Assembly: GCA_914767715.1 (NCBI GenBank)
Contig: OU612075.1
Location: 5,518,001 to 5,582,000 of the forward strand
Source of the DNA: Membranipora membranacea
Taxonomy: Eukaryota; Bryozoa; Gymnolaemata; Cheilostomatida; Membraniporidae
Length of the DNA stretch: 64,000 bases
Direction of reading: 5' to 3'
Below are positions 1-9,554 of the stretch, piece after piece. Each line of letters starts with the position of its first letter. Position 1 is the stretch's first letter. Below the pieces are notes generated by a model. That model had not been told where the DNA came from. It ran no database searches and saw only the letters and a program-made list of their open reading frames with translations. Made by a program: the position numbers and the translations under genes.

Positions 1-29
1 GATTATTTAGCAAGAAATATATAACTCAC

Positions 30-138
30 CGGTATCTCCCACAGCGACAGATCCTTTTGTGGTAGTACGTTCTTTTAATACCTTTCCATTCAGAACTGAA
101 ATACCGAAAAGAGTTTCAAGATCATGAAACACAGCAAT
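30..138 (-). CDS. Possible internal exon of an unidentified gene
   Basis: A 109-bp open stretch on the minus strand is bounded by an acceptor (AG at 140-139) and a strong donor (GTGAGT at 29-24). It reads 36 codons in one frame, including IAVFHDLETLFGISVL and a basic Lys/Thr stretch, and ends in phase 1. I do not recognise a family. It does not splice in frame to the first exon at 1103-982, because that phase gives a stop. It may belong to a gene continuing off the left edge. Chance is a real alternative. Confidence 0.3.
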
Positions 139-981
139 CTGAGAGCTTAGGCTTAGGCATATAAGGCGCCCTGGAGTTTTGTAAGCATTTTAAGCATTCT
201 GCAAATTTTTGTAAGCATTTTGGAAAATGTAGGTTGGCAAGTCTGCAAGAAGACAACTCTACACACATATTACAATGCAGGCACCCAGTACAATGAACTT
301 GTATACACTATACATACATTTAATGTACATTGTACATGCATGAATTGAACGCATGAAATTCGCGCCAAAAAGCGCGTGAAATTTGCAAATATTAAAATGA
401 GCCACCCAAAAAGCCAAAATGAGCCGAGGTGGCTCATGAGCCATAGGTTGGGCACCCCTGCACTAGTGCAATTAGCTAATAGTGCATGTTAAGTTTGATT
501 CAGTTTGTAATATATAATGAACTATGTTGAGACCAAGTTTCATCAAATTCTGTCAAGTATTTATCGAATTATAGATGTCTGAAGGCTTTATGTAGTGTTG
601 TAAGCCGTTCATAATAATCACAGCAAAAGCATGAGTAATAGCTATATGTTTTATGATGGTATAGTCTCTATTTCCAACCTCGTCACATAAAATCCATAGC
701 ATAATGGTTAAGATCTGTACTGAAGTGCACAAGGTCTCAGGTTCGTGCACGCAGTATTTTGACCATCACTCTAGTAGTTAAAGATGCAGACCTCTGACCC
801 GACTTGACCCTAACATGACCCGACCACAGAAACCCGTTGACTCGACCCTGAATACAACACTAATGGTTATGGCCAAGTCTTCTGGAATTTATCCTCTTGC
901 CATAACTTACTATTTTCTGAATCTTGAAATTGAGTTTCTCATAAAGTTGCCACTTTTTTTTCTGCTACTTTTATTACATAC
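139..981. other. Non-coding stretch between orphan exon and mini-gene C
   Basis: I found no coding exon here. I searched the minus strand for the C-x-C second exon expected for mini-gene C and found no acceptable match with a donor. A weak tRNA-like segment lies at 702-760. Confidence 0.5.
702..760 (+). repeat. tRNA-like / SINE head fragment
   Basis: The segment has an A-box-like sequence (TAGCATAATGGTTAAG) followed about 30 nt later by a B-box-like GGTTCG. It does not fold into a complete tRNA, so a decayed tRNA-derived SINE is the likely explanation. Confidence 0.3.
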
Positions 982-1103
982 CCATTTTCTTTGAATTTGC
1001 ATTGCAGACTGCTATGAATTTCAACCTCCGTTTTGAGACGACCTTCGACGGTCTCTACATTGCTTGTGATGATATGATTTCCATCTGGTGGATCTCGCGG
1101 CAT
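982..1103 (-). CDS. Mini-gene C, first exon of third Cys-repeat paralogue (partial)
   Basis: ATG at 1103-1101 opens 40 codons plus two bases (phase 2) and runs into a GTATGT donor at 981-976. The length, 122 bp, is exactly that of the first exons of the two complete paralogues at 2918-2797 and 9554-9433. The protein begins MPRDPPDGNH, matching MPKDYPDGTH of the 2918 gene, and keeps Cys35 in register and an EVEIH version of the VVEEH motif. The base at -3 from the ATG is A, as in the paralogues. No 54-bp C-x-C exon was found between this exon and the left edge, so the gene either continues outside the window or is broken. Function unknown. Confidence 0.6.
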
Positions 1104-1664
1104 TTTTTCAGTTGAGTGAGAATGAAGAAAAAGCAAATCCAACAACAAGAACTTATTCTAGTCCTCAGCTGGTTGGAATAGGAAAAGTGTAGTAAAAAAA
1201 ACACTTATCTCCTATATTTCGAGAGCTCCTGACAGGCAGAAGGTGTGTTAGCAGATGAATCATGACAGATGCCGGGCCGGTCTTTTATAGCAGGCCTTAG
1301 GAAATCCAGATCGGGTTCCCAAATTTGTTCGGGTGTCATCATATTACGCAGCATTGCAAAAAAACAGGACGGGAATTTACAAATTCCAATTTGGAAAAAC
1401 CAACTATTGGAAAAAAATCTTGATAAAATATATGAGCTGTTTGGAAACATGACATGGAAATTCCTAACGTCATAAATATTATAAAAAATGTACATTCGTA
1501 GTCTTTCATCAAAATTTTAGGATAGTTTGTTTTCTCTTGTTTATTGGTTATAAAGATCCTGTCTTCCAAAATCAAAATGAAAATAAAAACAAAAACTCTA
1601 ACATAGGAACTTGTGATTCATGATGATAATAAGTTTGGTTTTACACAGGGTTGAGAAATCCTCT
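1104..1664. other. Spacer between mini-genes C and B
   Basis: It contains the 3' flank of mini-gene B, with an AATAAA signal on the minus strand at 1545-1540, and the presumed promoter of mini-gene C. I see no other coding signal. Short ORFs here show no family resemblance. Confidence 0.5.
1540..1545 (-). promoter_or_regulatory. Polyadenylation signal of mini-gene B
   Basis: AATAAA on the minus strand, about 120 nt downstream of the TAA stop at 1667-1665. The equivalent signal of mini-gene A lies at a similar distance from its stop. Confidence 0.5.
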
Positions 1665-2918
1665 TTATGGTCCCTCACAGAAACATCTTCTATAGAGGTA
1701 GACTTTATTGTCACCTTCATCCTGGATTTTCTTCCAATGACATTCTAAAGAGGAATGCTCTTCTGTGGTGTCAGGACCATATTCGTACCTTCAGACATAA
1801 ACATGCATTGAGTTATACGATATCCGATGAACACTGATATGGAATATCATACCTCTGTACCAAAGAGACAGTATAAAAATTGTGCTGCTAACTTTTCCAA
1901 CCTGTAAATATCCGTATTTAGACAGAGTGATTAGGAAATTGGACAAAATTGTCTAGATTCAACCCCATACAGATGAGAGAACAGGCCCTGTGTAGTTGGT
2001 GCAGGTTCAGTGGACGTGGGTCCCACTCGGGGCACGATCTTGCACTTACACGGGACACACCCCACTTGCAAAAACTACAAAAGGCCTGTTTGAGGTTTCA
2101 CATAATATCATAATGAAGGCATCTCTAGTAAATTAAAAACTTATTAACTTTTTTGGTAATAAAGAACTCACTCTCCACAGAAGCAAACACGCTCCAGGTC
2201 CCTCTGTTCTTCCTCCAAATCTTCCCTAAAATACACGGAAATGGAATCAATGTTCAAACTTCTGTGAAAAATACCTGACATCAAACCATAAGTGCTAACC
2301 AAAAACATATTAATACTAATAAATACTAACAAATACTTATAAATACTTATAAATACTTGAAAATACTTGAAAATACTTGAAAATACTTAAAAAATAATTA
2401 TATGTTTATGATGCCAAAATTTCCACAAGGTACATTTGCTATAGAACTCCTGGTCAGATTTCAAAAATCGGATTTTTATCTCTGACCTGCTTTCCTTAAT
2501 TACATATACTAGTTTATTGGGCGGGGGTGGCCCTGGGAGTTCCAGAACATTGCATTATGGAAACTCATGCCTGATTGAATCAATGTTTGAATGATGCGAT
2601 GATGCGATACCCAAAATAAACCTGACATCAATCCTTGCTAATGCTGACCAGAAAATATAATGTTAATTGAAAAAAGTATTTGCTGCCTCCCTGCATGCTT
2701 GAATGCAATTACATTAAAGAGAGTTTTTCTTAATGATATATGAAAACAATAAAATATATATATATATATAAGATAATCAATAATAACATCACTCACCAAT
2801 TCTTTTTATATCTGCAGCGAGAATCGTAGTGTTCCTCCACGACAAGACCCAGATACCCCTTAGACTTGACAAGAACCGTTGGTTTAACATGTGTACCGTC
2901 TGGGTAATCCTTAGGCAT
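1665..2918 (-). CDS. Mini-gene B: 99-residue two-repeat Cys protein, unknown function
   Basis: Three exons on the minus strand: 2918-2797 (122 bp), 2225-2172 (54 bp) and 1788-1665 (124 bp). Both introns are in phase 2 with GTGAGT donors. The product is 99 residues with no signal peptide or membrane segment. Two units of about 40 residues are visible. Unit 1 has VVEEHY ending at Tyr31, Cys35 and Cys55-Phe-Cys57. Unit 2 has EEH at 68-70, Cys75 and Cys94-Phe-Cys96. Exon lengths, intron phases and cysteine positions match mini-gene A exactly. The C-x-C pairs could bind a metal or form disulfides; that is inference. I do not recognise the family. The exon-3 acceptor (AG at 1790-1789) is weak in pyrimidines but is the one that preserves frame and length. 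Confidence 0.75.
1789..2171 (-). other. Intron 2 of mini-gene B
   Basis: Starts with donor GTGAGT and ends at the AG before exon 3. It contains a GC-richer patch near 2010-2080 but no other feature I can support. Confidence 0.5.
2310..2395 (+). repeat. Tandem AAATACTT-type short repeat
   Basis: About eight degenerate units of 10-11 bp (AAATACTTGA, AAATACTTAT and similar) in a row. Confidence 0.7.
2754..2771 (+). repeat. TA dinucleotide microsatellite
   Basis: An uninterrupted AT/TA run about 25 bp from the splice donor of mini-gene B exon 1. Confidence 0.8.
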
Positions 2919-3654
2919 AGTTACAGTGACAAAGAAGCATGAACAACTGAATAACCTTTCTATCGAACATGTACATCATACTATGGCAATATTGTACATA
3001 CATTAGGACTTATATTGGCAACATTATTCAAGTCATGGGTTTGAAATGATGATGTCATTGCTCATATAGGATTTCCAACATACCTTTATTATCTGTTATA
3101 ACTATAAAAAGAGTAGCAAATTAGATACGAGAGCAACATAGAGTTTCATGGGAGTCATAGTCATGGTGAGAAAACTCCATGTACATAAAAATGCAGAAGT
3201 AAGTATTTTCTAACAATACAACAATACAACTTGAAATAAGAGAAAGAAAAACCAACCTCGCTGGCTCTCTGTATCACGGTTACCAATACAATATATTATT
3301 AATTCCACAGATAATGGCTCTGTACTCTGAAACCCACAAAATACCATGAATTAAAAACTGAATTGAATGGCGTGTAGATTATTAATGCTTAACATACTTT
3401 GTACTACAGAAAATAATACGAAAATACGACATCGACATCGCATATGAAAATTACAAGATAAGTATGTTACGGTTAAACAGTAACAAATTTTAACACACCT
3501 CATTACTGACTGCGACAATACGCAGGTTGATGTGCGCTGAATAAAACACTGGTTCAGAAACACCTCTGAAATATGAGAGGTTTAAACTACATTACACTGT
3601 TCCAAGATACCAGTAGCATAACATTATAAATACATATTCATAGGTAATAGTTGC

Positions 3655-4350
3655 TAATAGAGAGGTTGCGAAATCTCGTAATTGTCTTCTCCCGGAACGT
3701 GAAGTTGTCGCCACGTATACGTTTCACGTTTTAGGTAGATGGTCATTTTTGACACTGACGTGATACGAGCCCATAGCAACAACCTTGAACTTGTAAACAT
3801 TTTTGACTACACCATCTATGTCAAATTTCTGCTTGAAAATTGCTTCTCCCTCCTTATGTTAATTTTACAAGGGGTAACTGTAACTACTTGGTTTTACCTT
3901 GCACAGCATAAGTGAGTAGTAAGTTCTAACATTTACACCCCACCAGACTATTTGTTGAATAGTCAGCTTGGAATGTAACTCTTACTGCAAGAGGACATAG
4001 GTAAGTCACAATTTTGTTCCTAGTAGTAGTAGTACATACAGTTATGATCTTACTTTGCTCAATGATGAATGGTATGAGGCTAAAGGTGTCTCTTACTCTG
4101 AAAACAACAGCACAACAAGATTTATCGCTTGACTTAAATGGGTTCTCTCTTAGTGGAAATTATGCTGATAGTCCTAGAAATAAATTCTCAATACAAGTTT
4201 GTAGGAACATAAGCTAAATATGCTTTTCCGTGAAACGTAGAAGTTGTCGTGCTATTGTACACGTGACACGTGCTGGTTTCCCGGATCCGAGAAGTTGTCG
4301 TATCTCGTCACGTTTCACGTTCCCGGACAGATTTCGCAACCTCTCTATTA
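3655..4350. mobile_element. 696-bp non-autonomous DNA transposon with TIRs
   Basis: The ends are inverted copies of TAATAGAGAGGTTGCGAAAT (22 bp extending to TCT, identical at both ends). Inside each end are further inverted copies of ACGTGAAACGT-like and GAAGTTGTCG-like subterminal motifs. No transposase is encoded. I could not identify a clear target-site duplication, so the superfamily is open. Confidence 0.75.
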
Positions 4351-5207
4351 ACTGCGATGACACACACACAAGATAGACAAATATTTACTATAAATGCAAT
4401 AAACACCAAAAGAAACATGTAATTATGATGTCGATAATCAATAGCGTACCAGCACAAGGCGTTGCAAGTAAGTACAGCTGCTTCGGTTAAATTACATTCT
4501 TCGATGTATGTACGTAGGGCAGAAATCGTAGACATATTACATTTTGATAATAATGTTTTACATTAACATTAGAAAAAATATCAACTGGTGTGTCTGGAAA
4601 TTGATAAGACACTGGAACTAATTATTTACTGTGCGGTCAGGATATAATAAGGGAAAACAAAGCACTAGCAAGCTTGGTGATAGCTTTAACTTTAGCTGAA
4701 ATTCGGAGTAAATAGCCGAGCCCACTGAATTCAATGGCCGAGCCTTAAAACCAAGGGCACACCGCCAACCCAATTGCTGGGATGTGCCAGTACAGTCTTC
4801 ACTCTCCCTCTCCCTGAATCGATTACTTGTCGTCATGCTTAAAATCAGAGAAAAACTAATAAACAGGAGAAACAATTGTGGGCCGTAACCTTTGTCGGCC
4901 TAAACAAATCTCAGCATTAGTAACCTCGTATGCTAGTAAATATTCCTGCAAATTTACTTGCAAATTTTCCCGCAAACCTAGCTTGAATGAAATAAAGAAA
5001 TATAACTTAAGCTTTAGTCCCACACTTGGAAGAAAGGAGTGAATTGGAAACCGCAAATTTTGTCTTTGGTATTGAGCTTTGACGGGACCCAAGTGTGATC
5101 TGACATTCCTACAAACTGAGAGCTGATTGGCATTAAAACAAAAAAGTTGGTTAAAATCGCAAGGTTCAGACATATACCTCATTCCGAAGAATGGGACACG
5201 ATATTCA

Positions 5208-5283
5208 CGCGGCCACAGGTTTTGGTTTTTTTGGTTTGGTGGGTGAAAAACCAAAACCGAAAAATCCAAAACCCATGGCCGCG
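5208..5283. mobile_element. 76-bp fold-back repeat
   Basis: The sequence begins CGCGGCCACAGGTTTTGG and ends as its near-perfect inverse (CCAAAACCCATGGCCGCG), with T-rich and A-rich inner arms. A one-armed relative occurs at 15001-15033. Confidence 0.65.
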
Positions 5284-5344
5284 TTAACAAGGCTAGGGTG
5301 TGCCTTAGAGGCGCGGCCGCAATGTTTGCGCCAATTTGCTCTCA

Positions 5345-5482
5345 GTTTGTAAGCAGGTCGGAGCACACCTGGAGATCCAACAAATCCCAGTTGTCAGTGG
5401 ACTCCGAACTTTCGAACCAATGACCTTTAACACTTGCGTTGCCTTCAACACTTGCTCTAACCAACTGAGCCATCTCCTACCC
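5345..5482 (-). repeat. tRNA-derived SINE
   Basis: On the minus strand, 5482-5404 looks like a tRNA: box A TGGCTCAGTTGG, then box B GGTTCGAAAG. It is followed by a non-tRNA body containing a short GGATTTGTTGGATCTCC tract. The acceptor stem does not pair, so this is not a functional tRNA. Confidence 0.5.
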
Positions 5483-5697
5483 CCTTTTCACTAAATTGTC
5501 TATCATTTCAATCTTGGAATGGTGGTATGAGTAATGCTTCATGGCATAACAGACAAGGACACATGATCGCCTAGTGCAAATAGGGTCTTGCTAAATTGGT
5601 GATGACATCATCATGGACTCGATTGCTTAGTGTCCCAAGATTTCCTCTCATCGAATTTATAAAGCCATTCCTAATATTTGTTTTCAGAACCAATTAA

Positions 5698-5788
5698 AAT
5701 ACAAGCTGTGTATATTTCCATCTTGTTTTATTTTTACTAATATATATATTAGTAAAAATAAAACAAGCTGGAAATATACACAGCTTGT
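5698..5788. repeat. 90-bp near-perfect hairpin
   Basis: Arms starting ACAAGCTGTGTATATTTCCA are inverted at 5769-5788, and the inner arms AAAATAAAACAAG pair around a TA-rich centre (TAATATATATATTA). It has MITE-like structure with no obvious target duplication. Confidence 0.7.
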
Positions 5789-5885
5789 TTATGAAGGATA
5801 TGTAGTTTATGAAGGATATTATGTAGTTTATAAAGGATATGTAGTTTATGAAGGATATGTAGTTTATGAGGGATATGTAGTTCTA
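5789..5885 (+). repeat. Tandem 18-bp repeat
   Basis: About five copies of ATGAAGGATATGTAGTTT-type units, one with a 3-bp insertion, directly follow the hairpin at 5698-5788. Confidence 0.8.
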
Positions 5886-6208
5886 TAGGCAACAGACAAG
5901 GCTTAGATAGATACTCTTTGACAGGTTAATAAGATATAAGAAATAATATTCATTTATTTGGTGGTATTTTCAATGACATATTATCACAATGATGGTGTAG
6001 TAATGTCTCCGTTGTCTTAAATCTTTCCTGAAAAGCCTTCCTGAGGCTGACCAGGATATTTTGTTGTTGGAGTTTCCAGCCCCTTCTAGGTACTACATTG
6101 ATGGAAATTTATGTCTTTTGACAAAGGTTTCAAGTTGCCTAGAAACTGAAATAATTACAAAAATAAGAGCAGCCCATCATCCAAAACAAACCATCCTGCT
6201 CAGCCTCA

Positions 6209-6290
6209 GAGCCAGAAGTGGTCTAACAATTAAGGGTAAGGACTTGTGATCTTTTGATCAAGGTTTGATTCCCAACGATGGCTGTCATTG
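6209..6290 (+). repeat. tRNA-derived SINE head
   Basis: A tRNA-like stretch with AGTGGTCTAACAATTAAGG near the A-box position and GGTTTGATTCCC as B box, followed by a non-tRNA tail. Confidence 0.45.
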
Positions 6291-7642
6291 CTGATTGGGC
6301 ACTGGCAAGCCATTCATCCTGGCCAAGTCTGTTCAGATCAGGACCATAAATACAATCTAACTGCTGGGATTTTTATTGAGAATTATTAGTATACACATAA
6401 TTCATCACAGTGCAAACAGGATTTAGGAGGTGTCACAGTTAGTACGTGGGAGGCTTAACTCCTTTGTTAGAGCATGTGGCCTAACACAAAAAGTTAGTTT
6501 ATGAAACCATCAGTCAACTTCTGTCAATTTGAACCTCTACTACCAAAGCGAGATAGCGACGAGATTCTACATTCAAGGTCGCTTCTTTCTGATCCCATTC
6601 ATGATTCATCATTACCTTTTCACATTTTAAAACAGAGCATTATGTGCTAGCTCTAATTTTTATTTCACTTTTTATCCTACCAAATTTAATCACTATCTCA
6701 CTTGCTTTCACAAGTACTGACAGGACAAAAAGAATCTAAGAGCATAGTTTCCAACTTGATATAAGATTCTAGTGAAAACTGGAGATCAATACAACAACGA
6801 CCGGGAAACTACATATAGGAAATAGTTTGGTCACAAAAAGGCGTTGCAGGTAGCTCTATGCTCACAGAAACAAAACTGTTAAACACCACTGAGTTCAAAG
6901 ATTTGAGGCCTCCTGAAATATTGGACTTGAAAAATAGTTTGAATCCTGCATGAGCAAGGTCTTACAAGAATGTTCTCATGGATTCATAACCACTCTCTTA
7001 CCTTGCCTTACCTTTTACATTTTACAGTTAGGTATAATTTGAACGAACAGAAAAAAATTGCATTATTAACCAATTGGTTATCGATTCTAAAACTACCAAT
7101 CTACATACATGGACAGATACCGTCGGTCTAGAAGCCAAATATAAGTTAACAAATCGTCATTATCATGTTATTGTGTTATTGTCATAACTGTATTGCCTCG
7201 GAAAATATTAGGAATTCCAAAACAGTCATCCACTTAATTAGTACCCTTTGGTTTTCCACCATTAATTTGGATAATGGCTGGAAGCATGACAGCACGACTA
7301 CACATAGATGTCTTGTGTTTTGACTGATAGCAAAGATATCAAAATACTGAAAAACCTGTCATTACGAATAGTTAGCATAACTTATAACTCTAATTGATCC
7401 ATCGCATTATATGAATTATACATTTTTTTTTACTTATATAATTATATATTATATAGCTTTATAATAGAAGAAGCTAATTTTAAGGTCAACTAGCTGTACC
7501 TGATAATCCAACCCATTTATTTACTATTCAATGTTTCCATGTTTTTATTTAAGTTTCCATCCAACAAGTCTTTCGATCCTATCCCCCCCCCCTCCCAACA
7601 AAGAAAATACAAAAACAATTTGTTTATTTTCAGCCAGCGTAC

Positions 7643-7648
7643 TTTATT
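7643..7648 (-). promoter_or_regulatory. Polyadenylation signal of mini-gene A
   Basis: AATAAA on the minus strand, about 130 nt past the TAG stop at 7779-7777. A second AATAAA lies 20 nt further on at 7628-7623. Confidence 0.55.
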
Positions 7649-7776
7649 GACAAAATTCTTCAAAAAGGCATTACAAAGTTCAGAAATGTCAATGTGGATC
7701 AGTTATACCTTCAGCAGTCATCATGGTCATAACGAATAATATAGTGTCATAATATGGACTGATGAGGGCAGGTCAC

Positions 7777-9554
7777 CTAGTACCCAGAACAGAAACACTT
7801 TCTGTATAGGTAGACCTTATCGTTGTCCGAGTCCTGTACTTTCTTCCAGTGACATTTAAGATTGTAGTGTTCCTCCACTTCACTGTTCCTAAATCTTCTC
7901 CTGCAAAAAGAGGTAGAGAGATACGATGTTTTGTCAAATAAATATAACAAATACCATCCCAACACTTACCCGACCCAAACCATACTGACCCAAACCGTGC
8001 CGACCCTACCCATACCGTCCCAACACATACCGACCCATACCACCCCGACCGTAACCATCCCACCCCGACCCAAACCAACCCATCCCGACCCAAACCAACA
8101 CATACCGACCCATACCACCCCGACCGTAACCATCCCACCCCGACCCAAACCAACCCACCCCGACCCAAACCAACCCATACCGACCCAACCCAACTCATAC
8201 CAGCCTAACCCAATCCATACCGACCCTGTCCGGAAATGCCAACTCAGGTAGGGTCAAAAGGTAGAAGCTTAGTTTGACATTAAGAATATGGATAGGATCA
8301 TGCGTCGCTGCCTAGAAATGATAAAAGGATACAGCAGGACTAAGGTGTTGTGTTGGTCATGTGACTGGGACGAACCTGTATTGGCCCAAATCTAAGAGAT
8401 GCTGAATCAGGTAGATTTTAACTTATGATTGTATATTCAGATTGTGGGCACTACGAGCATCCAGCTTTGCTGCCAAAAAGGGATATCTTAACCTTTATCA
8501 CTATTCCGAGAGCCTCAATCTCTAGAGATACAAATGGCAAATCTATGCTCAGGATTCGGCGCTAATGTGAACCAAAATCTGAAACACAAACTGCTCTATT
8601 TTATTCCATTCACACTCAGCACTAAAAGACACTCCGCCAGAATCAGAGGCACTGTCATAAAGTCTCATGGAACTGAGAGTCTGAGAGGGTAGCAATCTTT
8701 CATAAATATTTTTGTTTGCCAACTTTCAACCGAAAAACTTCATCTAGTCTCATAAAAAAAGTTATGAAAGACTAAGAAATTTATGTGCTTTGTGTACTAT
8801 TTTGAGCGATTAAAATATAGTGGATATCAGTACGGCGGCGCCAGAATTCTGCCAAAACTGGATAGACAACCTGATCAATTAATTGCCGTTATCAAACAGA
8901 TCCACAGATGAATCACCTAATGATTGGGTATAATTTGTCATAATAATAGCTCAGGTGAAATCACAGGGGTATCTTATGAAAATAACTTGAATTCTCCAAT
9001 TATTTTTGAAATACTAAATACTTTTATTACAAACCTGTTGCAATCGCATTCTCTTATCAGGCCTTTTCTTCCCTCCCTTCGATTTTTCCTGGGAAAAAAA
9101 AACAATGATTGTGATTAGCTTTCGCAGAGTTGAATACTACCAGAAATCAAATTCCAAAATTTGTCCAAGAAATATTTGGCAAAATTTACATTTTAGTTCA
9201 TTTAAAGTTTTCCTGAAAACAATAAATGACCTGCGATGAATACCAATAGCTCTTGCAGAGTTGATCATGCACGAAAATCTAACTCAAAAAGTATCCTGTC
9301 AATATTGTCTACGAAATAATCAACAAAAAATACGTCGAGTTAATTAACATTAATTATCCAACTAGTTAGTTGGGTAAGTTCATATATAACTGTAAGTCTA
9401 TGGGTAAGTTCCAAATTCATCATTAACCTTACCATTTGACAACGTAGGTACAACTGGAATTGTAATGTTCCTCGACCACCAGTGGTAGATATCCATTGCC
9501 CCAATCCTCTTCAGTGCCAATAATGGCTTTAGGTGGTCGCCCACACCCAGCCAT
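7777..9554 (-). CDS. Mini-gene A: 99-residue two-repeat Cys protein, unknown function
   Basis: Three minus-strand exons: 9554-9433 (122 bp), 9088-9035 (54 bp) and 7900-7777 (124 bp), both introns in phase 2. Splice sites are GTAAGG/CCCAG and GTTTGT/TTGCAG. The product is 99 residues, mostly polar, with no signal peptide. Unit 1 carries VVEEHY (26-31), Cys35 and Cys55-Asp-Cys57. Unit 2 carries EVEEHY (66-71), Cys75 and Cys94-Phe-Cys96. The two units are 40 residues apart, so the gene looks like an internal duplication. One extra Cys is at position 4. Alignment with mini-gene B needs no gaps over all 99 residues. The start ATG has A at -3 and G at +4. The family is unknown to me; an intracellular location is inferred only from the lack of a leader. 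Confidence 0.8.
7901..9034 (-). other. Intron 2 of mini-gene A
   Basis: Dominated at its 3' end by the CCGACCC minisatellite (7966-8225). The remaining 800 bp contain no feature I can support. Confidence 0.5.
7966..8225 (+). repeat. CCGACCC-type minisatellite in mini-gene A intron 2
   Basis: Degenerate 5-17-bp units built from CCGACCCA, AACCAACC and ATACCGACC, with a higher-order 75-bp duplication (copies starting at 8026 and 8101). The plus strand is almost free of G, so the transcribed minus strand is G-rich (GGGT/GGGGT runs) and ends about 65 nt before the exon-3 acceptor. Confidence 0.85.
9089..9432 (-). other. Intron 1 of mini-gene A
   Basis: A 344-bp AT-rich intron, donor GTAAGG, ending in a long T tract and CCCAG. 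Nothing else is seen. Confidence 0.5.

Larger units (their letters stand above)
2226..2796 (-). other. Intron 1 of mini-gene B with simple repeats
   Basis: Holds the AATACTT-type tandem repeat (2310-2395) and a TA microsatellite near 2754-2771. Nothing coding is seen. Confidence 0.5.
2919..7776. other. 4.9-kb spacer between mini-genes B and A, rich in mobile DNA
   Basis: I found no further intact mini-gene copy here. It contains the 696-bp TIR element (3655-4350), a fold-back repeat (5208-5283), SINEs (5345-5482 and 6209-6290), a 90-bp hairpin with adjacent tandem repeats (5698-5885), and the mini-gene A polyadenylation signal. The 6300-7500 stretch holds nothing I can name. Confidence 0.5.

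Noticed and set aside
601-670. A CFC reading on the minus strand that could be exon 2 of mini-gene C.
   Set aside because: The acceptor has no pyrimidine tract, there is no donor in the required phase, and length does not match the 54-bp exon of the paralogues.
4856-5290. 144-codon minus-strand ORF.
   Set aside because: Runs through the fold-back repeat and has no recognisable domain; likely chance.
6855-6885. A CFCEH-like reading on the minus strand, reminiscent of the mini-gene C-x-C exon.
   Set aside because: An in-frame stop lies two codons upstream and no splice sites or other family motif are nearby.
7773-8251. Long overlapping ORFs of Gly/Val/Trp or Pro/Thr composition on both strands.
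   Set aside because: They are produced by the CCGACCC minisatellite, which lacks stops in several frames; not genes.
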